Origin: an uncultured Succinivibrio sp.
GTDB taxonomy: Bacteria; Pseudomonadota; Gammaproteobacteria; Enterobacterales; Succinivibrionaceae
Length of the DNA: 35,853 nt
Assembly: GCA_934218695.1 (NCBI GenBank)
Contig: CAKQDA010000019.1
Location: forward strand, 1 to 35,853
Direction of reading: 5' to 3'
A model generated the notes under the pieces. The model had not been told where the DNA came from, made no database searches, and worked only from the letters and a program-made list of their open reading frames with translations. The position numbers were made by a program, and so were the translations under genes. Numbering within the stretch: the first letter of the stretch is position 1; each line of letters starts with the position of its first letter. This document shows, in pieces, positions 15,612 to 25,498 of the stretch.

Positions 15612-18600
15612 ATGGATTATATTTTTGAAAAAGGAAAATTTACAGAGGGCGAACTTGAGCAGGCAATCATAGAACTGTTCGAACAGCAGGGATACACATA
15701 TGTGCCCGGTGAGAGCATTCACAGAAGGTATGAGGATATTCTTCTGACGGATGATCTGCGTTCATACCTTGTATCGCGTTATAACAATGACCTGAGTGAT
15801 GTGGAAATCCAGAAGGTCATTAATAAACTGCGCCATATCAACTCGACGCCTCTGTACATTGGAAATCGTGAATCCTTTAGACTTGTCACGGAGGGGTTCG
15901 ACCTTGGGCGTGATGACATTACCCAAGTAGCGCTGCATGTCGATTATATTGATTTTGAACATCCCGAGAACAATATCTTCAAAGTGATAAATCAGTATTC
16001 TGTGCAAGACAAGCGTCTACGCAGGCCGGATCTTCTTGCTTTTATTAACGGCATCCCTGTGACCATTTTGGAGTTCAAATCTGCCATTGAAGAAGACACT
16101 ACGGTTCATGACGCATGGGAACAGATTACTATTCGATATTGCAGGGATATTCCGAAGCTGATGAAGTACTGTTTCTTGTCGGTTATCAGCGATGGCGCGA
16201 ATAATCGCATGGGCAGTATCTTCACTCCGTATGAATATTATTACGCTTGGAACAAAGCTAACGATCAGGACAAGGTTTCTAACGGAATCAGCTCTCTTTA
16301 TACGATGATAGAGGGTGCCTTTGCCAAGGATCGGGTTCTTCAAATTCTGCGTGATTTTGTATTCTATCCTGATGATAGCAAGAAGGATGAAGCTATTGTC
16401 TGCCGCTATCCGCAGTACTTTGGTGCAAATAAAATGCTCGCAAACATCAAGGAACATATGCGCCCTGAAGGCGATGGTAAAGGCGGCACTTATTTCGGCG
16501 CAACAGGCTGCGGCAAGACCTATACCATGCTGTTCCTGTCGAGGCTTATTGTTCTTAGGGATCATGAGGCTTTTCATAATCCGACAATTATTATAATTAC
16601 TGACCGTGAAGATCTGGACACGCAGACATCAGAACTGTTTGTAACGGCTAAGAAGTATCTCCATGAAGATGATGTTCGAAGCATCGAGAGCCGTCAGGAT
16701 TTACACGATACTCTGAATGACCGCCCAAGTGGTGGTGTCTATATTACTACAATTCAAAAATTTTGCGAGAGCACCGGTTTGCTATCAGATCGAAGCAATA
16801 TCATATGTATCTCGGATGAGGCACATCGTACTCAAACCGGAGTAGGTGCAAAGCTGAAAAAGACGGATAAAGGTGTCTTTACAACGTATGGATTCGGGCA
16901 TTATCTTCGCACCAGCTTCCCAAATGCTACATACTGTGGCTTCACCGGAACTCCAATTGATGAAACGATAGCTGTTTTCGGCGACGTGGTTGACAGCTAC
17001 ACCATGAAGGAATCAAGCGATGATGGCATTACTGTCAGAATTGCTTACGAGCCACGCCTTGCTCGTGTCATTCTTTCTGATGAGCAGGCAAAAGAAATTG
17101 AGAAATATTACGAGCTGTGTGCGCAGGAGGGATCAACCGAGGAGCAGATCGAGGAAAGTAAGCGTGCAATGAGCAAGATGAATGCCATCCTCGGTCATCC
17201 AGATAGAATAAAGAAACTGGCCGCAGATATTGTAAGCCACTATGAATCTCTTTGTGCGGAAAAGCCGGAGATCGTTCAGAAGACGATGATAGTATGCGCC
17301 GATAGAAAGATTGCGTTTCGCGTTCTGAAAGCTATTGAAGCACTGCGCCCAAACTGGACGGTTAAGCGAAAGGCTGAAAATGAGGATGAGTTGACACAGG
17401 AGCAGCTGGATAAATTGGAGGCTCTTCCGAAAATAAATCTTGTTGCGACGCAGGGGCAGAACGATGAAAAGGAACTGTATGACCTCTGTGGCTCCAAAGA
17501 GTATCGAAAGATGCTCGACAAGCAGTTTAAGAATACAGACTCCAATTTCAAAATTGCCATAGTCGTGGATATGTGGATCACTGGCTTCGATGTTCCTTCT
17601 CTGGCTGTTATATATATAGACAAGCCGCTTCAGAAGCACACTCTCATCCAGACAATATCCCGTGTAAACCGAGTCTTTGATGGTAAAGACAAGGGGCTCG
17701 TTGTCGACTATATTGGGATCAAAAACGACATGCTGGAGGCGGTCAAAAAATACGGAAGTCCGCAGGAAAGCCCTATTGATGAGCTGAATATTTCGCTTTC
17801 CATTTTCCGCAATCATCTGTCCTTGATTGATGAAGTAATGAGCGGGTTTGATGCTCGAAGGTTTTATACCGGTTCTCCGCTCGAGAGATTAAACTGCCTG
17901 AATGATGCTGCCGAGTTTGTGCAGATAAAGAAAGACACACAGACTCGTTTCATGGGGCTTTCACGCAGGCTTAAAGGAGCCTATTCAATCTGCTTCCCTT
18001 CCGGAGAGCTTACTGATGAGGAAACATCTAAGGCGCAATTCTATCTGGCTATTCGGTCTATCATATACAAGCAAACTAAAGGGAATGCACCGGATGCGGA
18101 AATAATGAACCGCGTTGTTGAAGATATGGTAAGAGAGGCCATTACCTGCACCGGAATCGAGAATATTGTCGATGAGCATAAATCTGTGGATTTATTTAGC
18201 GATGATTTTCTCAAAGAACTGGAGACGGTAAAGCTCCCTATTACAAAATTCAATGCGTTGTTAAAGCTGCTGAAAAAGGCAATTACTGCTTATGGAAAAA
18301 CGAACAAGGTAAAGGCTGTCGAATTTGACGAGCGTTTGCGTCAGGTGGTTGATGCCTATAACAGTAGAGACAAGTTAGTGTTCACCAGTGAGGTCGTGGC
18401 AAACTTTGTAAACGACCTGTCTGACCAACTTATTAAGATCATGAATGACCTGAATGCTGATAAAGAGTCGTTCGAAAAAATGGGTATCACTTATGAAGAG
18501 AAGTCTTTTTTCGACATTCTGGTTAAAGTGCGAGATGATCACGGATTCCCTTATGCGGATGAGAAGTGTATCGTTCTTGCAAAGAAAATCAAGGAGCTTG

Positions 18601-18896
18601 TAGATGACAAGTCTCAATATGCCGATTGGTCTACTCGTGAAGACATCAAGAATCAGCTAAATATGGATCTGACAGTACTTCTTTACAAGAATGGGTATCC
18701 GCCTGCGTGGGATGAAGAGGTATTTGAAAAGGTCATGGAGCAGGCTGAGAATTTTAAGAGATACAGTCCTGATGGCGATGAACCGGCTACAGTAAAAGAT
18801 AATACCACACCATATCACTATGACACCCGCAATTTTGAGATGCCGATATCTATGGTCGCAGAAGACACTGTCCCATACGGCAAGAAGGATGAATAG
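15612..18896 (+). CDS. hsdR: Type I restriction endonuclease subunit R
   Basis: HsdR is the translocating endonuclease of the type I system. The start at 15612 (GGGAGGAGG 8 nt upstream) gives 1094 residues, normal for the family; the upstream in-frame start at 15540 lies within the previous gene. The N-terminal nuclease core has RRPD (D140) and LEFK (E154, K156), a complete PD-(D/E)xK site. The SF2 motor follows with GATGCGKT (296-303), DEAH (402-405), FTGTPI and the motif VI region TISRVNRVFDGK. The C-terminal helical part (about 750-1094) contacts HsdM. No defect is visible, so the restriction complex should be active if the other subunits assemble. Confidence 0.95.
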   Translation: MDYIFEKGKFTEGELEQAIIELFEQQGYTYVPGESIHRRYEDILLTDDLRSYLVSRYNNDLSDVEIQKVINKLRHINSTPLYIGNRESFRLVTEGFDLGRDDITQVALHVDYIDFEHPENNIFKVINQYSVQDKRLRRPDLLAFINGIPVTILEFKSAIEEDTTVHDAWEQITIRYCRDIPKLMKYCFLSVISDGANNRMGSIFTPYEYYYAWNKANDQDKVSNGISSLYTMIEGAFAKDRVLQILRDFVFYPDDSKKDEAIVCRYPQYFGANKMLANIKEHMRPEGDGKGGTYFGATGCGKTYTMLFLSRLIVLRDHEAFHNPTIIIITDREDLDTQTSELFVTAKKYLHEDDVRSIESRQDLHDTLNDRPSGGVYITTIQKFCESTGLLSDRSNIICISDEAHRTQTGVGAKLKKTDKGVFTTYGFGHYLRTSFPNATYCGFTGTPIDETIAVFGDVVDSYTMKESSDDGITVRIAYEPRLARVILSDEQAKEIEKYYELCAQEGSTEEQIEESKRAMSKMNAILGHPDRIKKLAADIVSHYESLCAEKPEIVQKTMIVCADRKIAFRVLKAIEALRPNWTVKRKAENEDELTQEQLDKLEALPKINLVATQGQNDEKELYDLCGSKEYRKMLDKQFKNTDSNFKIAIVVDMWITGFDVPSLAVIYIDKPLQKHTLIQTISRVNRVFDGKDKGLVVDYIGIKNDMLEAVKKYGSPQESPIDELNISLSIFRNHLSLIDEVMSGFDARRFYTGSPLERLNCLNDAAEFVQIKKDTQTRFMGLSRRLKGAYSICFPSGELTDEETSKAQFYLAIRSIIYKQTKGNAPDAEIMNRVVEDMVREAITCTGIENIVDEHKSVDLFSDDFLKELETVKLPITKFNALLKLLKKAITAYGKTNKVKAVEFDERLRQVVDAYNSRDKLVFTSEVVANFVNDLSDQLIKIMNDLNADKESFEKMGITYEEKSFFDILVKVRDDHGFPYADEKCIVLAKKIKELVDDKSQYADWSTREDIKNQLNMDLTVLLYKNGYPPAWDEEVFEKVMEQAENFKRYSPDGDEPATVKDNTTPYHYDTRNFEMPISMVAEDTVPYGKKDE

Positions 18897-18923
18897 ATGT
18901 AACATGCTGGGAGGAGTGAGCAT

Positions 18924-19856
18924 ATGCTGAACAAATCAATCAACGATAAAAGGTTTAACGAAATATTTGTCGAGGTTCCCCATTCGGAGAGCCTTGGTCA
19001 GCATGCAAACGAACAGCTGAAGCTTTTTAAGCTGAAAGAGGTTATAAGCAACAGATTTTCGAAGGCCAAACTTCAGCAGTTCCTTGGTTGGAATATTGGC
19101 CAGTATGTTTTCTCAAGATCGCAAATTGAGCAGTTTGTAGTTGATGGTAATGCATTCAGTGTCGGTGTTGAAGCACTTGATATCATGCATAAAAACGGTT
19201 CCGCAGATGAAAAAGGTACAGGAAACGAGGTGGGAGAAATCTTGCTTTATGCCTTTTTGGAATCTGTCCTTGGTGCTCCGAAAATATACAGCAAGGTCGA
19301 ACTGAATGTTACAGCAAAATCTGATAAGAGCGTATCTGATGGAATGCATCTGCTTTCTCTTGGCGGAAATGGCGATGTCTTATCGTATGAGATGGTATTT
19401 GGTGCCTCCAGCGTTGTAGGTGATATTGGCATAGCAATTGATGAAGCGTTCGAGCACATTTCCCGGATAGAGAGGAACTCTGCTGCAGAGATTCAGATTG
19501 TAGATAACACCATCTTTGAACTGCCAGAAAAAGATCCGGTAGCGATGCAGCTCAAGGAAATTATTACGCCTGATCCAAATAAGACAATTAACAGGGATAC
19601 CGCCTATGGAGTCTTTCTTGGCTACACTCTTGGTCTGGATGGTGAAAAATACAGCAGCAGTGAATATCGAGAGCTCATTGATAAGAAGATGACTTCCGAC
19701 ATAAATCATGCCTTGCCAGCTATCAAGGATAAAATTAAAGACCTTGGACTGACGAATAGATCCTTTTATGTGTATATTCTGCCGTTTGATGATGCAGTGG
19801 ATGACAAAAAGTCTATTATGCAGAACATTATGAGAGAAGGTGAAGAACATGCCTGA
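18924..19856 (+). CDS. hamA: HamA-like DUF1837 protein with degenerate nuclease motif
   Basis: The 310-residue protein resembles DUF1837 (HamA of Hachiman, AbpA of AbpAB). It has GEILLYAFLES (104-114), GAPKIYSKVELN (117-128) and SDGMHLL (138-144), and a helicase gene of the HamB type follows, overlapping by 8 nt. HamA is normally a PD-(D/E)xK effector nuclease held in check by HamB. From what I recall of the family, the catalytic ExK falls at about 161-163; here I read FGASSVV, with Ala161 and Ser163, so the Glu and Lys appear to be lost. E105 and D139 are kept. The protein may be nuclease-dead, a divergent subfamily, or misaligned. The ATG at 18924 has GGGAGGAG upstream. Confidence 0.78.
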   Translation: MLNKSINDKRFNEIFVEVPHSESLGQHANEQLKLFKLKEVISNRFSKAKLQQFLGWNIGQYVFSRSQIEQFVVDGNAFSVGVEALDIMHKNGSADEKGTGNEVGEILLYAFLESVLGAPKIYSKVELNVTAKSDKSVSDGMHLLSLGGNGDVLSYEMVFGASSVVGDIGIAIDEAFEHISRIERNSAAEIQIVDNTIFELPEKDPVAMQLKEIITPDPNKTINRDTAYGVFLGYTLGLDGEKYSSSEYRELIDKKMTSDINHALPAIKDKIKDLGLTNRSFYVYILPFDDAVDDKKSIMQNIMREGEEHA

Positions 19857-22494
19857 TGAGCGAAATTTTGGGTATGGATACTTCTCCGACCTTAATAATA
19901 ATCAATATCTCCGGACAATTTACCAAGATATTCTCTTTAATTATGCCATTCACTTATTTGGACTCGATAGAGGAAGAATGCGTGTGTTTTCACTTGCAGA
20001 CGCGCTTTCCTTTGCTGATCTTTTATCCAAGTCAAATCATCCGGAACTTTCGGATTCGCAAAAGGGATGGGCACAAGAGATCATAACGATGCTGGCGGAG
20101 TTGTATCCGAATGACAGTAGAGTTTCTTATGTGGGAGGCTCTGTTTTAACTACGATCAATAATTATCGTGGTAAGAAGATATTGAACTCCTCTTTTAATG
20201 GCGTAGACATACGCGAAAAAATTTTTTCGAGTTATAAGCGCGAAAAGCTGTCAATTCCCACAGATCCTTCAAACGCTTTTATGAGCGCACAGAAAAAAAT
20301 ATACGATCATTTGACAGATGGGTACTACAGCTTTTCAGCACCGACATCGACTGGAAAGTCCTTCATAATGAGAATATTTATGAAGCAGCAGATTCTGGCG
20401 GGCGCGAAACAGAATTTTGCGCTAATAGTTCCTACGAAAGCTCTTATTAACGAAGTCCGAGCCAAGGTCACAGATGATCTTGGAGATAATCTAAAAGCTT
20501 TCGGATACCACATAGTCACAGCAGTTGGAGATGCTGCTTTGCAAGTAAAGCCAAAGTCTTCAGAAGAACGTCGAAATTATATTCTGATAATGACTCCTGA
20601 AAGGCTTTTGTATCTTTTGATTAATGAGAAGGAGCTTCATATAGATTATTTGTTTATTGATGAAGCACATAAGGTTTCAAGCGATGATAACCGGAGTCCT
20701 TTCTATTATCAGGTTACTCAGATGCTATCAGAGGACTCTCCGGATACACACATTGTTTTTGCATCACCTAATGTGCCAAACCCGGAAATATACCTGAATC
20801 TGATAGGACAGCTTGACGAGGAAAGCCGTAAGAAACAGAAAATGCAAACGTCATTGTCACCTGTCACGCAGATAAAGTTCCTCGTTGACTTGGTGGGAAA
20901 TGAGGTCAGCGTTTATGATGAACACGCTGAGGAGCTTATACCGGTAACCTTTGTGCCGCTCCCGGATGCAGAGCTGACAGATGTGTTGCTTCGCTTTGAG
21001 CGAGACAGCGAAGGAAACAAGACACAGTCCATTATTTATTTCCCATCTACTCGTAAAACGGTTACGGCAGCAAGAGACTTTGCGGCTAATAGAATAGATC
21101 AGACGGACAATAAAAAGCTCATGGAGCTTTCAAAGGATATAAGCAACGAAGTGCATGGCGATTATTATCTTGCCGAGCTTGTTAAGAAGGGTGTTGCCTA
21201 TCACATAGGCTATTTACCGTCGTCTATTCGTCAGCGCATTGAGAAACTCTTTAAGGATGGAGATATAACTGCGCTATTCTGCACAAGTACACTGGTAGAA
21301 GGTGTTAATCTCCCTGCGGATAATTTGTTTGTGACAGATTTCAAAAACGGCTTAAAGCACATGAAGGCGGTAGATTTTAGGAATCTGATAGGACGAGTTG
21401 GAAGACTTGATTACAGTCTGTACGGAAATGTATTTCTTGTGGCTTCTAATGAAAAAGCCAACGAGAAATATATAAGTCTGCTGAAAGAAAAGATCCCTGC
21501 TCAAACGCTATCAGTAGAGAAACAGCTAACAAAGGCGCAGAAGAAGCACGTCATTACGACTCTTCTTTCCGGTACGGTTGAACTGGAGAAACATCCAGCA
21601 AACCAGAGCGCTGACTCATATGATATGATGCGAAAATTTGCCATTATCCTACTGAATGACATATTGAAGGATCGTAACAGTAGGGTAAGACGTGAGTTCA
21701 CGGCATTGATGCAGCCGGGCGATGAAGACAAAATCAGAGAGCTGTTTTCAAATCAAGAGTTCCAGCAGGATGACGATATTACAGTTTCGGTTGATCAGTC
21801 AGAGTCTCTATATCAGGCCATTGCGTACAATGGACTGGAATTCCCGAAAATTGATGCTGATGGGAAATACGATAAAGATGAACTTATTGACTTTTTGGAG
21901 CGGCTTTGCAAGATATTCAAATGGGAAGTCTATGAGTTTGACACGCTTGGGCATGTCGGTAAAACCTCCCATAAGCATGGAAAGCTGAGCTGGTATGCGG
22001 TTATTCTTGGCCAGTGGGTACAGGGATATGGATTAAGCCAAATTATGAATCAGGCATTGCAGCATAAAAGGAATTATCCCAAGAATGCACTGTATATCGA
22101 CAGAAATTACATAGACTATAACGATTCCCGCGAGCATCGAAATTACGTGATTTCTGACGTCCTCTCCGTAATTGACGATGTTATCTTGTTCCGGCTTTCA
22201 AACTACTTCCTGAAGGTGTCGAGAGCATACAAAGAGATCAAGGGGGTCGATAAAGTCGAAAATGACTGGTACGAGTTTGTGGAATACGGATCTACTAACC
22301 GAGCAGCAATAAATATTGAAAAACATGGTTTTACGAGAGAATCCGCAATTTATATTTTGAAACATCCGCAGTATATTGCTGCCACGGAGCCAGAGCTGAA
22401 AATCAGAAAAAATATAGAGACCTGTGGCAATAGAGGTGTCCGCGATGATGTGGAACTTGTCAAATATAATCTGCCAGATTTATTTGTAGAGTAA
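19849..22494 (+). CDS. hamB: HamB-like DEAH-box helicase
   Basis: This superfamily 2 helicase has 881 residues from ATG 19849, with AGAAGG upstream (19834-19840); it overlaps the end of hamA by 8 nt. Motif I is APTSTGKS (164-171), motif II DEAH (271-274), and the motif VI region is GRVGR (515-519), similar to the Ski2/Hel308-like arrangement. N-terminal 150 residues and the C-terminal 350 are accessory. In Hachiman, HamB senses damaged or unusual DNA by its helicase activity and releases HamA. The pairing and overlap support that system. If HamA is inactive, the helicase would have to act alone or with another nuclease nearby. All visible helicase motifs are intact. Confidence 0.85.
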   Translation: MPDERNFGYGYFSDLNNNQYLRTIYQDILFNYAIHLFGLDRGRMRVFSLADALSFADLLSKSNHPELSDSQKGWAQEIITMLAELYPNDSRVSYVGGSVLTTINNYRGKKILNSSFNGVDIREKIFSSYKREKLSIPTDPSNAFMSAQKKIYDHLTDGYYSFSAPTSTGKSFIMRIFMKQQILAGAKQNFALIVPTKALINEVRAKVTDDLGDNLKAFGYHIVTAVGDAALQVKPKSSEERRNYILIMTPERLLYLLINEKELHIDYLFIDEAHKVSSDDNRSPFYYQVTQMLSEDSPDTHIVFASPNVPNPEIYLNLIGQLDEESRKKQKMQTSLSPVTQIKFLVDLVGNEVSVYDEHAEELIPVTFVPLPDAELTDVLLRFERDSEGNKTQSIIYFPSTRKTVTAARDFAANRIDQTDNKKLMELSKDISNEVHGDYYLAELVKKGVAYHIGYLPSSIRQRIEKLFKDGDITALFCTSTLVEGVNLPADNLFVTDFKNGLKHMKAVDFRNLIGRVGRLDYSLYGNVFLVASNEKANEKYISLLKEKIPAQTLSVEKQLTKAQKKHVITTLLSGTVELEKHPANQSADSYDMMRKFAIILLNDILKDRNSRVRREFTALMQPGDEDKIRELFSNQEFQQDDDITVSVDQSESLYQAIAYNGLEFPKIDADGKYDKDELIDFLERLCKIFKWEVYEFDTLGHVGKTSHKHGKLSWYAVILGQWVQGYGLSQIMNQALQHKRNYPKNALYIDRNYIDYNDSREHRNYVISDVLSVIDDVILFRLSNYFLKVSRAYKEIKGVDKVENDWYEFVEYGSTNRAAINIEKHGFTRESAIYILKHPQYIAATEPELKIRKNIETCGNRGVRDDVELVKYNLPDLFVE

Positions 22495-22519
22495 GTTGAT
22501 GCAGAAGGAGAAATGGTAA

Positions 22520-25047
22520 ATGAAAGGTTCAGAATGTAAATTCGTTAAATACATGGAGGGCTCCGATAAGCGCTTTGTCATACCGGTGTACCAGAGAAAT
22601 TATGACTGGAAGACCGAGAACTGCAAGCAACTGTACGATGACCTTGTAAAAATCATCAAGGGACACCGGAAGAGTCACTTCTTCGGGAGCCCGTTTCCGT
22701 TTACAATCCGGACGGCCACAATGAGGAGTTCCTGATCATCGATGGTCAGCAGCGCCTCACGACGGTATCGCTGCTGTTCCTTGCCATGTATAACCTGATC
22801 GATAAGGGCATTATTGTGCCGGAGACCGCTAACCTGAAGCAGAGAATTTTCGAGGAATACCTCGTGGACAAGTGGAAGCCGGAGGATACCCGCATCAAGC
22901 TCAAACCGGTCAAGAATGACCAGACGGCTTTCGGGAAGCTGTTCTCTGATCCGACGGAGCACATCCGTGAGTCCAATCTGACCGTGAACTACGACTATTT
23001 CTATGACCGGATTCAGAAGCAGGAAATCACCATCGACCAGCTTTACGATGCGATCTGTTGTCTGGAGATCATAAACATCCGGCTGGATATGGACGACAAT
23101 CCACAGCTCATTTTTGAAAGCCTGAACTCGACCGGCCTTGACCTCAGCGAGGGTGATAAGATCAGGAATTTCATCCTGATGGGCTTGCCGTCCAAGGAGC
23201 AGGAAGACTACTACGAAAAATACTGGAATAAGATCGAGGTCTGTACGAAATATGATGTGAGCACCTTCATCCGGGATTACCTGAGCGTGAAGCAACAGGC
23301 CATTCCGCAGCAGAAGAAAATCTATGTCAATTTTAAGGATTTCGTGGAACTCAGCAAGATCGACACCGAACCACTGCTCGCCGAGATGCTGGCCTACGCC
23401 AAGAGGTATCAGATTCTCCTTGATGGCAATTCTGGCAGTGCTGCACTGGATGCCTGCATCGACCGCCTGAACCGTCTGGAGACGACGGTAACAAGACCGT
23501 ACTTTCTTGAAGTGCTGCGACTGTACAACGAGAACAAACTGACGCTGGCACAGGTCACAGAGATTTTCCTGACGACAGAGAACTATCTGTTCCGCAGGAC
23601 GATGTGCGACTTGCCGACGAATGCCCTGAATAAAATCTTCCTCATGCTGCACCGGGAGATCATCCGCTATGACGGCACCGAGGACAATTATGTCGAGAAG
23701 CTCAAGTATGCGCTCCTGTCAAAGAAAGAGCGTGCTCGCTTTCCGGACGATACGGAGTTTAAGGCGGCATTTGAAGAACGTCCGGTTTACCTGATGAACA
23801 GCAAGAATAAGATTTACATCCTTGAGCGCTTCGAGAATTTTGGCACCTCGGAGGATAAGGATGTATATCGTCACTGCGATGATGGCACCTATTCAATTGA
23901 GCACATCATGCCGCAGCACCTGACGCCGGTGTGGCAGAAGGAGCTGGGCGATGACTATGAACAGATACATGAGTTGTGGCTTCATCGCATGGCAAACCTT
24001 ACGCTGACGGCTTATAACTCGAAGTACAGCAATAGCTCCTTCACGGAAAAGAAAACCATGCAGAATGGCTTCGATGACAGCGGTATCCGCATGAATACTT
24101 GGATTGCCAAGAAGGATAAGTGGACGCTGGCCGAGCTGGAAGAACGCAGCGAATATCTCATGGGTCGGGCTCTTTCAATCTGGGCAGCGCCTGTCACAGA
24201 ATACAAACCGGAAGAAAAGCAGCTCGATACCTATACTCTTGAGGATGAAGGTGAGCTGACCGGACGACTGATTGCAAAGTTCACCTTTAAGAACACTGAA
24301 CAGCCGGTAACGAGCTGGGTTGAGATGTTCCAAAAAGTTATTCAGATTCTGTATGCCGAGGACAAGGCTATTATCACAAAGCTGGCCATGTCGGAGGAGG
24401 AGAATATTGCTCTTCACTTTAACACGAATCCGGATGCATTCACGAAGTCAGTGGAAATCGGTGACGGCATCTATGTGTGGACTAACACCAGCACACAGAG
24501 CAAGCTGTCCGTTCTGAGCCGTCTGTTCAAACTTCACGATGAAGATCCGGCAGACTTGGTATTCTACCTGCGCGATGAGAACGAGGCCAATGCAGATGAG
24601 CCGGGTAGCCGCCACGAGCTCCGGAGAAAATACTGGACTTACGCACTTCCAATCATACAGAAGGCACACGGCGAGGACGGTTCCTTCTCCAATGTGAATC
24701 CGTCGAGGGATAACTGGATCAATGGCTTCTTTGGCATCGGAGGATTCTATCTGAGCTGCGTAGCAAACTACGATGCAGCGCGGGCAGAGGTTGTATTTGG
24801 CAGAGGCAATAAACAGGAAAACAAGGACGCCTTCGACAGCCTTTATACACATAAAGCGGAGATTGAATCCGCACTTGGTACGTCGCTCCAATGGAATCGT
24901 GGCGATGACATCAGGTCGTCCAAGGTGTTCATTCAGCTGAGTAATGTCAGCATCGAAAATGAGACCGACTGGCTCCAGATGGCAAACTTCCACGCCGACT
25001 GGACTAAGAAGTTCTACGATGTGATTGTGCCGTATATCAAGGATTAA
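22520..25047 (+). pseudogene. DUF262-DUF1524-DUF4268 (GmrSD-like) restriction protein, frameshifted
   Basis: This would be an approximately 840-residue protein. The DUF262 start (PVYQRNYDWKTENCKQLYDD) is in one frame from 22520. At about 22691-22693 the frame moves by a missing base: FFGS is followed in frame by nonsense that ends at 22735, while the other frame resumes at 22693 with VSVYNPDGHNEEF and the DUF262 motif DGQQR (22741-22755). The DUF1524 HNH part has SIEHIMPQH (about 23893) and HRMANLTLT. A final DUF4268 domain follows (WINGFFGIGGFYLSCVANYD). GmrSD-type proteins cleave modified DNA in an NTP-dependent way. A GGAG site precedes the ATG, 25 nt after hamB. If the frameshift is real the gene is inactive; a sequencing error is also possible. 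Confidence 0.8.
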
Positions 25048-25207
25048 ACCTTTTAAGGTTTCCTCGCACAATTTAAGGATACCCGTACTTTTTAAGGATT
25101 GCCATTTAGGGGGGGGCGGAAAGGAGGCGCAGCCGGAATGAGCATAGCTACAGCAAGAGCATATCGGAGCAATTTCGCAGGCAGGTATATGACCTTTGAA
25201 ACGCGAA

Positions 25208-25229
25208 AAAGCCCGCAGAATAGGGCTTT
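25208..25229 (-). terminator. Minus-strand rho-independent terminator without a visible gene
   Basis: AAAGCCC (25208-25214) and GGGCTTT (25223-25229) form a 7-bp stem. On the minus strand the second arm is followed by T's and C, as in a standard terminator. The gene it would end should lie to the right, where the IS element now begins. Confidence 0.55.
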
Positions 25230-25268
25230 CTACGGGCATCGGGATGCATATTCGAGAGAAGCACATTG

Positions 25269-25292
25269 TATCCGACATTGATCAGTAAATTT
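25269..25292 (+). repeat. Left terminal inverted repeat of the IS
   Basis: A 24-bp perfect complement of 27278-27301, beginning TATCCGACATTGATCAG. Similarity continues imperfectly for about 35 bp more into the element. Confidence 0.85.
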
Positions 25293-25498
25293 CATATTTA
25301 AACCTTCCCTATAATGGGCTAGGTGTTTTTTAAAAAATCGTTCTGTTTTGCTCTTTTGTCAATAGGCAATTTCTCAAAATGTGGTACATGGATCACGCTT
25401 TAGTTTTGGATATTCAAAAGTGTAAAGTATGGATCAGACAGATCAACAACTAATGTATTTTTCTTCGTTTTTACGTTTTAATAACTCTATATGTATCA

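Noticed and set aside
22675..23652. A long (325-codon) minus-strand frame opposite the DUF262 gene
   Set aside because: It is antisense to the conserved DUF262/DUF1524 sequence and has no family resemblance.
25099..25281. A 60-codon plus-strand frame just before the IS
   Set aside because: It overlaps a G-run, the terminator hairpin and the IS terminus, and has no known domain. It may be a relic but cannot be called a gene.
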